From DASPKT01 sp035626475 (GTDB lineage: Bacteria; Pseudomonadota; Alphaproteobacteria; Azospirillales; Azospirillaceae), in NCBI GenBank assembly GCA_035626475.1, contig DASPNP010000075.1, positions 1 through 64,000 of the forward strand: DNA of 64,000 bases, read 5' to 3'. Position numbers and translations under genes: made by a program. Within the stretch, counting starts at the first letter, position 1, and the number at the start of each line of letters is the position of its first letter. A model generated the notes under the pieces. That model ran no database searches, was not told where the DNA came from, and saw only the letters and a list, made by a program, of their open reading frames with translations. Of the stretch, positions 16,687 through 25,449 are shown piece after piece.

Positions 16687-17841
16687 ATGCCCACGAACTG
16701 GGAAAGCCTGTATGGAGACCGTTTCGGCGACTTGGCGAAGTTCAAGTCGCTGATGACCGGCAAGACCTATGGGGGCACCGCCGGCACCGACAATCTCACC
16801 ACCACCGACGGCCATGACCTGATCCGTACCCAGGCCGGCAACGACACGCTCTACGCCAAGGGCGGCAATGACTGGGTGGCGACCGGCGCCGGGCACGACC
16901 GGGCCTATGCCGGAGCGGGACACGACTTCGTCCAGGGCGGCGACGGCAATGACAGCGTCTGGGGCGAGGACGGCAACGACCAGTTGGACGGCGGCGCCGG
17001 CGACGACCGCCTCTATGGCGGGTCGGGCGACGACCAGATCTGGGATTGGATCGGCAACGACCGGGCCGAGGGCGGCAGCGGCAACGACGTCTTCGAGGGC
17101 GCGGCCGGCAATGACAGCCTCTATGGCGGCGACGGCCACGACCTGTTCCGCGACGGCGACGGCAACGACCTGCTGGACGGCGGCAACGGCAACGACACGA
17201 TCATGGGCGACGCCGGCAGCGACCGGGTCTACGGCGCCTCGGGCGACGATGTCCTCTATTCCGGCCGCGACGGCCGCGACCTGCTGGACGGCGGCAGCGG
17301 CCGCAACATCTTCTACAATTATGGCCGCGAGGCCGACGGCTGGACCAACCTCCGCTGGGATGCGACCGCCAGCACGCAGTTCCACGCCAAGGGCCAGTTC
17401 GACCGGATCCACGACAACGGTGCCAGCGAGAGCGCGGACGTGCTGCACTGGTACGGCCGCGGCTCGCTCACGGCGACGCGGTTCGGCGGCGCGGCTGACT
17501 ATGTCTGGAACGACGAGACGGCGTCCGGCGAGTTCGTCGGCGTGACCGACAAGATCGTGCTGCACGGCCTCACGGTCGGCGGCGTGGCCGTGAACAGCTT
17601 CTCGGTCTTCAAACAGATGATCGGCGACGGCCGCATCAAGTACAGCTATGGCGAACGTGAGGATTATTACTACCCCGAGGACGGCTCCAGCACGATCGAG
17701 AGCTGGGACATGGGCTGGCTGATGCTGGATTTCGGCCCCGCCGCCGACGGCACGGCGCGGGTGCTGACGCTGGATTACAGCTACTTCTCCGGCATGGACG
17801 GGGTGAACAGCTTCGACCCCAACCACTGGCAGTTCGCCTGA
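16687..17841 (+). CDS. RTX calcium-binding repeat protein
   Basis: This 384-residue acidic protein has about 15 near-consecutive RTX nonapeptides (GGDGNDxUx) from about residue 35 to 205. They bind calcium as a parallel beta-roll. A non-repetitive C-terminal domain of about 170 residues follows, ending MDGVNSFDPNHWQFA. There is no signal peptide, as expected for type I secretion substrates with a C-terminal signal. No catalytic domain is visible; the C-terminal region is rich in aromatic residues and Asp/Gly. The start at 16687 has GAGGGGAG before it. It is the second RTX gene in 9 kb, with no type I secretion genes between. Confidence 0.88.
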   Translation: MPTNWESLYGDRFGDLAKFKSLMTGKTYGGTAGTDNLTTTDGHDLIRTQAGNDTLYAKGGNDWVATGAGHDRAYAGAGHDFVQGGDGNDSVWGEDGNDQLDGGAGDDRLYGGSGDDQIWDWIGNDRAEGGSGNDVFEGAAGNDSLYGGDGHDLFRDGDGNDLLDGGNGNDTIMGDAGSDRVYGASGDDVLYSGRDGRDLLDGGSGRNIFYNYGREADGWTNLRWDATASTQFHAKGQFDRIHDNGASESADVLHWYGRGSLTATRFGGAADYVWNDETASGEFVGVTDKIVLHGLTVGGVAVNSFSVFKQMIGDGRIKYSYGEREDYYYPEDGSSTIESWDMGWLMLDFGPAADGTARVLTLDYSYFSGMDGVNSFDPNHWQFA

Positions 17842-17872
17842 CCGGGAGCGTGCCGGGCGCGGGCCGGGCGCG

Positions 17873-17902
17873 GGCCGGGCGTGCGATGTTACGCGCCCGG
17901 CC
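17873..17902. terminator. Strong hairpin between convergent RTX and LysR genes
   Basis: Bases 17873-17883 and 17892-17902 pair over 11 bp (one G-T) around an 8-base loop. The hairpin overlaps the LysR stop codon and is preceded by a short direct repeat of GGGCCGGGCGC. It has no T-run, so its role as a bidirectional terminator is likely but not certain. Confidence 0.45.
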
Positions 17903-18809
17903 GCCACCCGGCCTCGGCCGTTCCCGGCGCGCCCGCCTCGCCCACCGCCTCCAGGCTGGTGACGATGTGGCGGTGCAGGCGCAGGCCGGGACCGGCGAGG
18001 CCCGGCGCCGACAGCAGCGCGATCTCGGTGTCGTGCAGGTCCGGCAGGAAGCCATGGCCATCGAAGACGGTCAGGCCCTGCGGCACCATCTCCTTCGGCA
18101 GCACGGTCATGCCCAGCCCGGCGCGCACCGCCGCCAGCTGCCCCACCAGCGAGCCGCAGCTGTAGGCGACACGCCAGGACCGGCCGCTGCGGTCCAGCGC
18201 CTCGGTCGCGCGCTTGCGGTAGACGCAGGGCTCGGGCGAGACGACCAGCGGCAGCGCCCCGTCGTCGGCCGGCTCATGGTGGGCGGCGGCGACCCAGACC
18301 AGCGGCTCGCGCCAGACGCGGGTGCCGGCGCCGGCCCGGCTGGGCTCGCGCTTCACCAGCACCAGGTCGAAGGCGCCGGCATGGAACCGCTCCAGCAGGT
18401 TCAGCGTCAGGTCGCAGGTCACCTCCAGCGACACCCGGGGATAGGCCCGGGCGAAGCGGGCCAGCACGTTCGGCAGATGGGCGGTGGCGAAGTCCTCGGG
18501 CGTGCCGAGCCGCACCAGCCCCTCCAGCGCCGGCTCCTGCACCCGCGCCACCAGCTCGTCGTTCAGCTCCAGGATGCGGCGGGCATGGCCCAGCACCTGC
18601 TCGCCCTCCGGCGTCGGCCGCACGCCCTTGGCGTTGCGCTCCAGCAACCGCTTGCCCAGCGCCTCCTCCAGCCGCTTGATCTGCAGGCTGAGGGTGGACT
18701 GGTTGCGCAGCAGCCGCTCGCCGGCCCGGGTGAAGCTGCCCAGATCGGCGATCACCACGAAGGCGCGCAGCAGGTCGATGTCGAGATTGCGCAACGCCCG
18801 GTGCGGCAT
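17889..18809 (-). CDS. LysR-family transcriptional regulator next to icd
   Basis: This 306-residue regulator starts at the ATG for MPHRALRNLDIDLLRAF. The winged helix-turn-helix spans residues 7-66 (SFTRAGERLLRNQSTLSLQI, LGKRLLERN). The effector domain follows from about residue 93 (VRLGTPEDFATAHLP), a form seen in LysR proteins related to the LrhA/PecT type. It is divergent from the isocitrate dehydrogenase gene, 107 bases away, across an AT-rich promoter region. Adjacency suggests, but does not prove, control of icd. The ligand is unknown. Confidence 0.92.
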   Translation of the reverse strand: MPHRALRNLDIDLLRAFVVIADLGSFTRAGERLLRNQSTLSLQIKRLEEALGKRLLERNAKGVRPTPEGEQVLGHARRILELNDELVARVQEPALEGLVRLGTPEDFATAHLPNVLARFARAYPRVSLEVTCDLTLNLLERFHAGAFDLVLVKREPSRAGAGTRVWREPLVWVAAAHHEPADDGALPLVVSPEPCVYRKRATEALDRSGRSWRVAYSCGSLVGQLAAVRAGLGMTVLPKEMVPQGLTVFDGHGFLPDLHDTEIALLSAPGLAGPGLRLHRHIVTSLEAVGEAGAPGTAEAGWRPGA

Positions 18810-18916
18810 GTCCGCTCCATCAGGAATATCAATACCGGAACTTAAGATAATCAATTTCCGAAATGAGCGGCAAGGCCCTAACTCCTCCGGCAGGTTCCCT
18901 TTCGGAGACGCGCACC
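18810..18916. promoter_or_regulatory. Divergent promoter region of lysR and icd
   Basis: This 107-base gap contains the most AT-rich stretch nearby (about 18825-18865), with GATAAT as a -10 candidate and two direct ATCAAT copies followed by pyrimidine-CCG. GGAGA (18904-18908) is the icd ribosome-binding site. No perfect LysR-box palindrome is present. Confidence 0.45.
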
Positions 18917-20404
18917 ATGAACATGATCACCCGCCCGGCCAATGACGGTTCCCTGTCCAGCAAGCGCGACGGGGTGCCCGTCACCATCGCCCACGGCGAC
19001 GGCATCGGGCCGGAGATCATGGCGGCGACGCTGCGCGTGCTGGCCGCCGCCGGCGCCCGCATCGCGCCGGAGACGGTGGAGATCGGCGAGGCGGTCTACC
19101 GCCGCGGCATCACCGCTGGCATCGAACCCTCGGCCTGGGAGAGCCTGCGGCGCACCCGGGTCTTCCTGAAGGCCCCGATCACCACGCCCCAGGGCGGCGG
19201 CTTCAAGAGCCTGAACGTCACCGTGCGCAAGTCGCTGGGCCTGTTCGCCAATGTCCGGCCCTGCACCGCCTACGCCCCCTTCGTCGCCACGCGGCATCCG
19301 AAGATGGACGTGGTGATCGTGCGCGAGAACGAGGAGGATTTGTACGCCGGCATCGAGCACCGCCAGACCGGCGAGGTCATCCAGTGCCTGAAGCTGGTCA
19401 GCCGCCCCGGCATCGAGCGCATCGTGCGCTACGCCTTCGAGTACGCCCGCGCCCACGGCCGGTCCAAGGTCACCTGCATGACCAAGGACAACATCATGAA
19501 GCTGACGGACGGGCTGTTCCACCAGGTGTTCGACGAGATCGGCGCCGAGTATCCGGACCTGGTTAAGGACCATCTGATCATCGACATCGGCGCCGCGCGC
19601 CTGGCCGACAGCCCCAAGCGGTTCGACGTCATCGTGACGCTGAACCTCTACGGCGACATCATCTCCGACATCGCCGCCGAGGTGGCGGGCTCGGTGGGCC
19701 TGGGCGGCTCGGCCAACATCGGCGAGCATTGCGCCATGTTCGAGGCGATCCACGGCTCGGCGCCCGACATCGCCGGCAAGGACATCGCCAACCCCTCGGG
19801 CCTGCTGCTGGCGGCCGTGCAGATGCTGGTCCATATCGGCCAGGGCGACGTGGCCGAGCGCATCCACAACGCCTGGCTGGCGACGCTGGAGGACGGCGTC
19901 CACACCGGCGACCTGTTCAACGAGGAGCACTCCACCGAGCGCGTCGGCACCCAGGCCTTCGCCGACGCGGTGATCGCGCGCCTCGACCGTCAGCCGAAGA
20001 AGCTGGCCGCCGTCTCCTACGGCACGGCCAAGGCGCTGGCGGTGCCGCCGGCCCGCCGCCTGGCCGCCCCGAGGAAGGACTTCGCCGGCATCGACATCTT
20101 CCTGGACAGCCGCTTCACGCCCGACGATCTCGCCGCCGCGGTGAAGGCGGTGGAGGCCGGCCCGTTCGAGCTGGCGATGATCACCAACCGCGGCGTCAAG
20201 GTGTGGCCGGGCGGGCTGCCCGAGACCTTCTGCACCGACCATTGGCGCTGCCGCTTCCTGCCGCGCGAGGGCGCCGTCGCCACGGCGGCCCAGGGTGTCC
20301 AGTTGGCCGCCGCGCTGATCGAGGCGGGGCTGGACGTGGTGAAGACCGAGCACCTCTACCTGTTCGACGGCAAGCCGGGCTACAGCCTGGGCCAGGGGCA
20401 GTGA
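18917..20404 (+). CDS. icd: NADP-dependent isocitrate dehydrogenase (alphaproteobacterial/Thermus type)
   Basis: This enzyme oxidatively decarboxylates isocitrate to 2-oxoglutarate in the TCA cycle. The 495-residue chain has the isocitrate/isopropylmalate dehydrogenase fold in its first 340 residues: AHGDGIGPEIM, the substrate loop KSLNVTVRKSLGLFANVRP, VRENEEDLYAGIEHR, the metal-binding NLYGDIISDIAAEVAGSVGL and IHGSAPDIAGKDIANP. The C-terminal extra domain of about 130 residues (IDIFLDSRFTPDDLAAAV onward) is the mark of this longer family, found in alphaproteobacteria and Thermus. The start has GGAGA nine bases upstream. The next gene starts inside its stop codon (GTGA), so they are translationally coupled. 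It is divergent from a LysR gene. Confidence 0.93.
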   Translation: MNMITRPANDGSLSSKRDGVPVTIAHGDGIGPEIMAATLRVLAAAGARIAPETVEIGEAVYRRGITAGIEPSAWESLRRTRVFLKAPITTPQGGGFKSLNVTVRKSLGLFANVRPCTAYAPFVATRHPKMDVVIVRENEEDLYAGIEHRQTGEVIQCLKLVSRPGIERIVRYAFEYARAHGRSKVTCMTKDNIMKLTDGLFHQVFDEIGAEYPDLVKDHLIIDIGAARLADSPKRFDVIVTLNLYGDIISDIAAEVAGSVGLGGSANIGEHCAMFEAIHGSAPDIAGKDIANPSGLLLAAVQMLVHIGQGDVAERIHNAWLATLEDGVHTGDLFNEEHSTERVGTQAFADAVIARLDRQPKKLAAVSYGTAKALAVPPARRLAAPRKDFAGIDIFLDSRFTPDDLAAAVKAVEAGPFELAMITNRGVKVWPGGLPETFCTDHWRCRFLPREGAVATAAQGVQLAAALIEAGLDVVKTEHLYLFDGKPGYSLGQGQ

Positions 20405-21264
20405 GGGACGGGCCGTACCGGGGCGCCACCGTCCTCCTTGCCACCATGCACGGCAAGGAGCGGGCGGCGGCGCCCCCCTTCAGGCGCCATCTGGGCGCGT
20501 CGGTGACGGTCCCGCCGGGGCTGGACACGGACGCGCTCGGCACCTTCTCGGGCGAGATCCCGCGCCGGGGCACGGCGCTGGAGACGGCGCGGGCCAAGGC
20601 GATGCTGGCGGCCGGGGCGACCGGGCTGGCGCTGGCCAGCGAGGGCAGCTTCGGCCCGCATCCCAGCGTGCCCTTCCTGGCGCTGGGGACCGAGCTGCTG
20701 CTGTTCCTGGACCGGCATCGCGGGCTGGAACTGGTGGAGGCGCTGCCCAGCCTGCGCACCAATTTCCGCCATGCCGTCCTGGCCCCCGACGCGCCGGCGG
20801 ACGAGCTGGACCGGACGCTGGCGGCCATGCGCTTCCCTTCCCACGCGGTGATCGTGCTGCCCGACAATCCTGCGGCCGGGGCGTCCTTCGTCGCCAAGGG
20901 GCTGCGGTCGATCGATGCCGTCGCGGCGGCGCTGCGCGGGGCGGCCGACGCCTCGATGAACGGCCGGGCACGGGTCGAGACCGACATGCGCGCCCACATG
21001 AACCCGACCCGCATGCGCGTCATCCGCGCCGCCGCGACACGGCTGGCCCTGCGGCTGGCGACGCCCTGTCCCGCCTGCGCGGCGCCGGGCTGGGGACGGG
21101 CGGGGCTGGTGCCGGGCCTGCCCTGCGGCTGGTGCGGCACGCCCACTTCAGTGCCGCGCGCCGAGGCGCTGGCCTGCGCCGCCTGCGGCCACCGGGCCGA
21201 GCGCCCCTTGCGCAACGCCCCCGCCGCGGCCGATCCCGGGCGCTGCCCGGAATGCAATCCCTGA
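20401..21264 (+). CDS. DUF6671-family protein with zinc ribbons
   Basis: The reading frame begins at a GTG that overlaps the icd stop by four bases. The 287-residue product starts RDGPYRGATVLLATMHGKE and contains FSGEIPRRGTALETARAKA and LASEGSFGPHPSVPF, signatures I associate with DUF6671. The C-terminal 65 residues hold four CxxC pairs (CPAC, CGWC, CAAC, CPEC), enough for two zinc ribbons. The biochemical role is unknown. Coupling to icd is unusual and could simply reflect compaction. Confidence 0.8.
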   Translation: MRDGPYRGATVLLATMHGKERAAAPPFRRHLGASVTVPPGLDTDALGTFSGEIPRRGTALETARAKAMLAAGATGLALASEGSFGPHPSVPFLALGTELLLFLDRHRGLELVEALPSLRTNFRHAVLAPDAPADELDRTLAAMRFPSHAVIVLPDNPAAGASFVAKGLRSIDAVAAALRGAADASMNGRARVETDMRAHMNPTRMRVIRAAATRLALRLATPCPACAAPGWGRAGLVPGLPCGWCGTPTSVPRAEALACAACGHRAERPLRNAPAAADPGRCPECNP

Positions 21265-21402
21265 CCTCCACCCGCGGCGCGGAGGACCCGCGACCCCGCC
21301 CATGCCATGCCACGCGGGAACCTTGGCGACTGCCGGCGGTTTGCGCGGGCACGGGGCGATAGACCCCGGCGACGCCCGAAGGGCGCTACAGGGGTGACCA
21401 GC

Positions 21403-22452
21403 ATGGCGGACGGTGGAGTGGCGGGCATCGCACCGGTAGGCATTCCGGTTCCTGGCCCGATTGGCGGGCCCATCGGCGGCATCAAGGCGGACGATGCGCG
21501 TGACGGCGGCACCCCGTCCCCCCTGCCTCTGCCCCCGGCCCTGGCGCAGGCGATGGAGGCCGCGCGGGCCGAGGCGCCCGACGGCGGGCCGCTGGACGGG
21601 CCGGCCGGCCTGTTCGGGCCCGAGAGCGCGCGCTGGCGCGTCGACCGGGAGTCGGCATTGTTCCTGGGCGCCGGCCGCGCCATGCTGCTGCAGCTGGCCC
21701 ATCCCTGGGTGGCCGCCGCCATCGCAGAGCATTCCGACGTGCTGACCAATCCGGTCGGCCGCTTCCACCGCACCTTCGGCACCGTCTACGCCCTGGTCTT
21801 CGGCACGGTGCGCCAGGCCGAAACAGCGGCGCACGGGCTCTACCGCCGGCACGCGGCGGTGACGGGCCGGCTGCAGCAGGGCGGGCGCTACCGCGCGCTC
21901 GACCCGGCCGCGCTGGCCTGGGTGCAGGCGACGCTGACCGACACGGCGCTGAAGGCTCACGACCTCATGCTGCCCAGCCTGCCCGAGGCGGAGCGGCGGC
22001 GCTACTGGGAGGAGAGCCGGCGCCTGTCCGGCCTGTTCGGCGTCCCGGCCGGCACGCTGCCCGACGATTATGCCGACTTCCGCGGCTACATGCGCGGCAT
22101 GCTGCGCGGCGGCGCGCTGGAGGTGACGCCGGAGGCCCGGCAGATCGCCGAGCAGCTGTTCCGCGGCGGCTCCAAGCCCTGGCTGGCCCTGCCCGGCTGG
22201 TACCGGGACCTGACGGCGGAGCTGCTGCCCCGACCCCTGGCCCGTGCCTTCGGGCTGGAGCCCGGGCCGGCGGCGGCGAAGCGGGCGGGCGCGGCGCTGA
22301 CCCGGCTGCGCGCCGCCTATGCGCGCCTGCCGGAACCGCTGCGCTGCGTCGGCCCCTATCTGGAGGCGCGCGGAAGGATTGACGGCAGAAGCCGCCGCAG
22401 CCCCCTGGCCGCGCTGTCCAACCGGCTGTGGATCGGTCGTTTCGGGATCTGA
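21403..22452 (+). CDS. MpaB-like oxygenase family protein (DUF2236)
   Basis: This 349-residue protein belongs to the DUF2236 family, whose characterised relatives include the latex-clearing protein Lcp and fungal MpaB, heme-dependent oxygenases. Family landmarks include the FLGAGRAMLLQLAHPWVAAA helix with the presumed heme-ligating His, VGRFHRTFGTVYALVFGT, and WVQATLTDTALKAHDLM. The start at 21403 has CAGGGG upstream; residues 1-60 are Gly/Pro-rich and probably disordered. No signal peptide is evident. The substrate is unknown. Confidence 0.87.
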   Translation: MADGGVAGIAPVGIPVPGPIGGPIGGIKADDARDGGTPSPLPLPPALAQAMEAARAEAPDGGPLDGPAGLFGPESARWRVDRESALFLGAGRAMLLQLAHPWVAAAIAEHSDVLTNPVGRFHRTFGTVYALVFGTVRQAETAAHGLYRRHAAVTGRLQQGGRYRALDPAALAWVQATLTDTALKAHDLMLPSLPEAERRRYWEESRRLSGLFGVPAGTLPDDYADFRGYMRGMLRGGALEVTPEARQIAEQLFRGGSKPWLALPGWYRDLTAELLPRPLARAFGLEPGPAAAKRAGAALTRLRAAYARLPEPLRCVGPYLEARGRIDGRSRRSPLAALSNRLWIGRFGI

Positions 22453-22555
22453 AGGATGATGCCGGCATCCCGGCGGGAAGCGGGCCCCGCCGGCCCGGCC
22501 CCCCTGGTGTATTTATGCATTTCGTCCTAGGGACGGGGGCGGCACGGCCCCAGGC

Positions 22556-22726
22556 TCACGCCGCCTCGCGCTGCAGGATGCGCTCGCGCACGGCCCAGCG
22601 CTCGGCGGTCTCGCGCATGAGCAGGGTTACCTCTTCCGGCAGGACGCCGTCGCGCTCCATCACCAAGCGCACCATCGGGTCGCGCAGCAGTTCGTCTAGC
22701 CTCAGCTCGGCCGTCCGCGATTTCAT
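22556..22726 (-). CDS. Small hypothetical protein
   Basis: This 56-residue acidic helical protein begins MKSRTAELRLDELLRDPMVR and ends ERILQREAA. The ATG at 22726 has a textbook GGGAGGT Shine-Dalgarno six bases upstream, which makes a real gene likely despite its size. I do not recognise the family. It has no cysteines or membrane segment; helical periodicity suggests a small protein-binding or regulatory role. It lies between the convergent MpaB-like gene and the SH3 protein gene. Confidence 0.7.
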   Translation of the reverse strand: MKSRTAELRLDELLRDPMVRLVMERDGVLPEEVTLLMRETAERWAVRERILQREAA

Positions 22727-22904
22727 GGTTACCTCCCCCCGGAGCGGTCCCCGTCCATCGGGGCCTGCCCCCAGGGTCGCCCGTTCGGAGCCCCAGGTGA
22801 AGCCCTCCACCGGTGGTACGGACATCAGGCCGATGCCATCCGGGCCTTATGTCATAGGCCGGAGGGACCTGACACCGGGGACATGCGCGGAGGCGGGCGC
22901 CGGG

Positions 22905-23456
22905 TCAGTCCCGGACCTCTTCCTTGGGGTAGACGCCCCAGAATTCGTCGCGCTCCAGCCAGCCCCTGTAGCCGCCGGCCTCGACCTGGCACCAGGCGCC
23001 CCGGCACTCCAGCAGGCGGCCGATGACGCCCTGCTCCGCCTGGGCCACGGCGGCGGCGGTGGCGGCGGGTTCCTGGCGCAGGGTGCGCATGGCGCCGGTC
23101 ACGACCATGGCGCGGCGGCCCGACAGCATGGACTGGTGGACCCAGCCCTGGGTGCCCTCCCAGTCGCGGATGCGGCGCCAGGTGTCGAACTCGGCGGTGA
23201 TCTCCACCGGCATGCCCGGCCGGACGAAGACCCATTCCACCGGATAGCGCACGCCGGGGCCGGTGCGGATGTTGACCTCGCCCGAACGCAGCGAGACGAA
23301 GCGCGGCACCGGCAGGCCGCTGCGCACCACGGCGTCGGGCTTGGGATCGGTCTCGACCGACGGCTCCTGCGCCGCCGCTCCCGGAGCGACCGCCACCGGT
23401 GCCGCCAGCAGCAGCGCCAGGGCCAACGCCCGCGCCCACGCCCGCCCGCTCGACAC
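22905..23456 (-). CDS. Exported SH3-domain protein
   Basis: From a GTG at 23456 the product has 183 residues with a signal peptide (ARALALALLLAAPVAVAPG) ending GAAAQ. The mature protein carries bacterial SH3-type segments: VNIRTGPGVRYPVEWVF, WRRIRDWEGTQGWVH and later GVIGRLLECRGAWCQVEAGGYRGWLE. Such domains bind cell wall or partner proteins in the periplasm. A longer frame to 23579 exists but would place extra Pro-rich sequence before the signal. The last residues GVYPKEEVRD are typical of alphaproteobacterial members. It is divergent from the dehydrogenase gene. Confidence 0.85.
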   Translation of the reverse strand: MSSGRAWARALALALLLAAPVAVAPGAAAQEPSVETDPKPDAVVRSGLPVPRFVSLRSGEVNIRTGPGVRYPVEWVFVRPGMPVEITAEFDTWRRIRDWEGTQGWVHQSMLSGRRAMVVTGAMRTLRQEPAATAAAVAQAEQGVIGRLLECRGAWCQVEAGGYRGWLERDEFWGVYPKEEVRD

Positions 23457-23630
23457 CCCGACGCCCAAGATTATGCCCCGTACCGCACCCGCAAGGCGGC
23501 CATATAAGGGCGGAGCCCCCGGCGGGGTCAAGCCTCGGCCGGGCGCGCACCATGCACATCCCACCGGCGGTCTTGCCAAACGGCCCCACCCCCGCTGTTA
23601 TGGCGGCGAACGAGAAGGCAGGGAGTGGTC

Positions 23631-24620
23631 ATGCCCGAGAGGAAGAAGCCGCTGGTGATCGTCACCCGCAAGCTCCCCGACGTCATCGAGACGCGGATGA
23701 TGGAGCTGTTCGACGCGCGGCTGAACCTGGACGACCGCCCGATGACGGCGGCCCAGCTGGCCGAGGCGGCGCAGGCGGCCGATGTGCTGGTGCCAACCGT
23801 GACCGACCGCATCGATGCGCGGCTGATCGAGGCGGCCGGGCCGCAGCTGAAGCTCATCGCCAGCTTCGGCACCGGCGTCGACCATATCGACCTGAAGGCC
23901 GCCCGCCAGCGCGGCATCACCGTGACCAACACGCCGGGCGTGCTGACCGAGGACACGGCCGACATGACCATGGCCCTGATCCTGGCGACCGCGCGGCGCA
24001 TCGCCGAGGGCGAGCGGCTGGTGCGCTCGGGCAACTGGAAGGGCTGGGGCCCGACGCTGATGCTGGGGGCGCGGCTCTGGGGCAAGCGGCTGGGCATCGT
24101 CGGCATGGGCCGCATCGGCCAGGCCGTGGCCCGCCGCGCCAAGGGGTTCGGCCTGTCGATCCACTACCACAACCGCCGCCGCGTCCATCCCGAGATCGAG
24201 CAGGAGCTGGAGGCGACATACTGGGAGAGCCTGGACCAGATGCTGGCGCGGATGGACGTGGTCTCCATCAACTGCCCGCACACGCCGGCGACCTACCACC
24301 TGCTGTCGCAGCGCCGGCTGAAGCTGCTGCGGCCCAGCGCCATCCTGGTCAACACCTCGCGCGGGGAGGTCATCGACGAGGCGGCGCTGACCCGCATGCT
24401 GTCGAAGGGCGAGCTGGCCGGCGCCGGGCTGGACGTGTTCGAGCAGGAGCCCGCCGTCAACCCGAAGCTGCTGGCGCTGGACAACGTCGTGCTGCTGCCG
24501 CACATGGGCTCGGCCACGATCGAAGGCCGCCTCGACATGGGCGAGAAGGTCATCATCAACATCAAGACCTTCGTCGACGGCCACACCCCGCCCGACCGGG
24601 TCATCGAGTCGATGATCTGA
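23631..24620 (+). CDS. D-isomer specific 2-hydroxyacid dehydrogenase (glyoxylate/hydroxypyruvate reductase-like)
   Basis: This 329-residue NAD(P)-dependent enzyme interconverts a 2-oxoacid and its D-2-hydroxyacid. The nucleotide-binding motif LGIVGMGRIGQAVARRAKGF, the substrate-side ASFGTGVDHID, the catalytic Arg in VNTSRGEVIDE, the Glu in LDVFEQEP and the His in LLPHMGSAT are all present. The sequence is closest in feel to D-glycerate dehydrogenase/glyoxylate reductase. The ATG at 23631 follows CAGGGAG. It stands alone, followed by a long palindromic repeat. Confidence 0.92.
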   Translation: MPERKKPLVIVTRKLPDVIETRMMELFDARLNLDDRPMTAAQLAEAAQAADVLVPTVTDRIDARLIEAAGPQLKLIASFGTGVDHIDLKAARQRGITVTNTPGVLTEDTADMTMALILATARRIAEGERLVRSGNWKGWGPTLMLGARLWGKRLGIVGMGRIGQAVARRAKGFGLSIHYHNRRRVHPEIEQELEATYWESLDQMLARMDVVSINCPHTPATYHLLSQRRLKLLRPSAILVNTSRGEVIDEAALTRMLSKGELAGAGLDVFEQEPAVNPKLLALDNVVLLPHMGSATIEGRLDMGEKVIINIKTFVDGHTPPDRVIESMI

Positions 24621-24632
24621 GGGGGGCATCTC

Positions 24633-24832
24633 TATCCCTCGCCCCTTGCGGGAGAGGGATGGGCCCCGCCGCGCAGCGGTGGGAGGGTGAGGGGTCGGCC
24701 GGCGCAGCCGGACGTTCTCACCGCCTATCGCGAGCACGACCGTCGAGCAGGCCCAGCCTGCGGCTGGTCCACCCCTCATCCTCCCCAAGCAGGCTTGGGG
24801 CCCCATCCTTCTCCCGCAAGGGGAGAAGGATC
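24633..24832. repeat. Large imperfect palindromic intergenic repeat (200 bp)
   Basis: The outer arms (about 24633-24665 and 24799-24832) both contain CCCCTTGCGGGAGA-type sequence in opposite orientations. Inner arms (24679-24700, GGGAGGGTGAGGGG; 24766-24786, CCCCTCATCCTCCCC) also pair, so the whole region can fold on itself. It fills the gap between two convergent genes and resembles dispersed intergenic repeats of alphaproteobacteria. Confidence 0.75.
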
Positions 24833-24838
24833 CGGGCG

Positions 24839-25381
24839 TCACTTCGGGTTCAGCTCGTAGATCACCACCAGGTGGCCGTCCGGATCGACGAAGGCCTCTT
24901 CCTGGAAGGTGATGCCCTCCGGCGTCCTGGAGGGGCGGCCGGGGATGGTCTTCAGGCCCATGGCCGAGACCTTGGCCATGATGTCCTTGATGTTCTTGAC
25001 GTTGATCACCACCGCCGCGGCGCGCGGGCTGTCGGGGACGACCAGCTTCTGGCCCTTCACCTCGGTCAGGGCCAGGGTGCGGATCTGCTGGTCGCCCGCG
25101 CTCAGCATCGCCATCCGCATCTTGGCGGACTTGTCGATGTTGAAGACGTCGTAGGAGTAGGAGGTCGGCGAGTTCTCGGAGATCCCGCCGTCCTGACGGA
25201 AGCCCAGGATGTCCCGGTAGATCTTCAGCGACCGCTCGATGTCCGAGACCAGCAGGGTGGAGCGCTTGAAGAAGGAGCCCTTGTACTCCTCCTTCGCCGC
25301 CGGGGCAGGCGTGCCCTGGGCCAGCGCCGCCGGCGCCGCGGTCGCGAGAACGGCCGCCAGGGCCAGTACGGTAGCGCGCAT
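24839..25381 (-). CDS. Exported VOC/glyoxalase-fold protein
   Basis: The 180-residue protein has a signal peptide (MRATVLALAAVLATAAPAALAQG) and a single vicinal-oxygen-chelate domain. The hallmark LLVSDIERSLKIYRDILGFR opens the first beta-alpha module, and FVDPDGHLVVIYELNPK closes the last. VOC members catalyse metal-dependent lyase, dioxygenase or isomerase reactions; the ligand set here is incomplete in one module, so activity is not certain. Export of a VOC protein is less common than cytoplasmic location. The ATG at 25381 has GGGGGAGGGG upstream. Confidence 0.85.
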   Translation of the reverse strand: MRATVLALAAVLATAAPAALAQGTPAPAAKEEYKGSFFKRSTLLVSDIERSLKIYRDILGFRQDGGISENSPTSYSYDVFNIDKSAKMRMAMLSAGDQQIRTLALTEVKGQKLVVPDSPRAAAVVINVKNIKDIMAKVSAMGLKTIPGRPSRTPEGITFQEEAFVDPDGHLVVIYELNPK

Positions 25382-25449
25382 CACACCCCTCCCCCTAATT
25401 GTCATATTGCCATGACATTAGGCGGGAGGGGTGGGGCCGTCAAACGGGT

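Noticed and set aside
17842..17888. Short direct repeats of GGGCCGGGCGC as a CRISPR or tandem array
   Set aside because: Only three partial units without spacers; it is part of a GC-rich hairpin between convergent genes.
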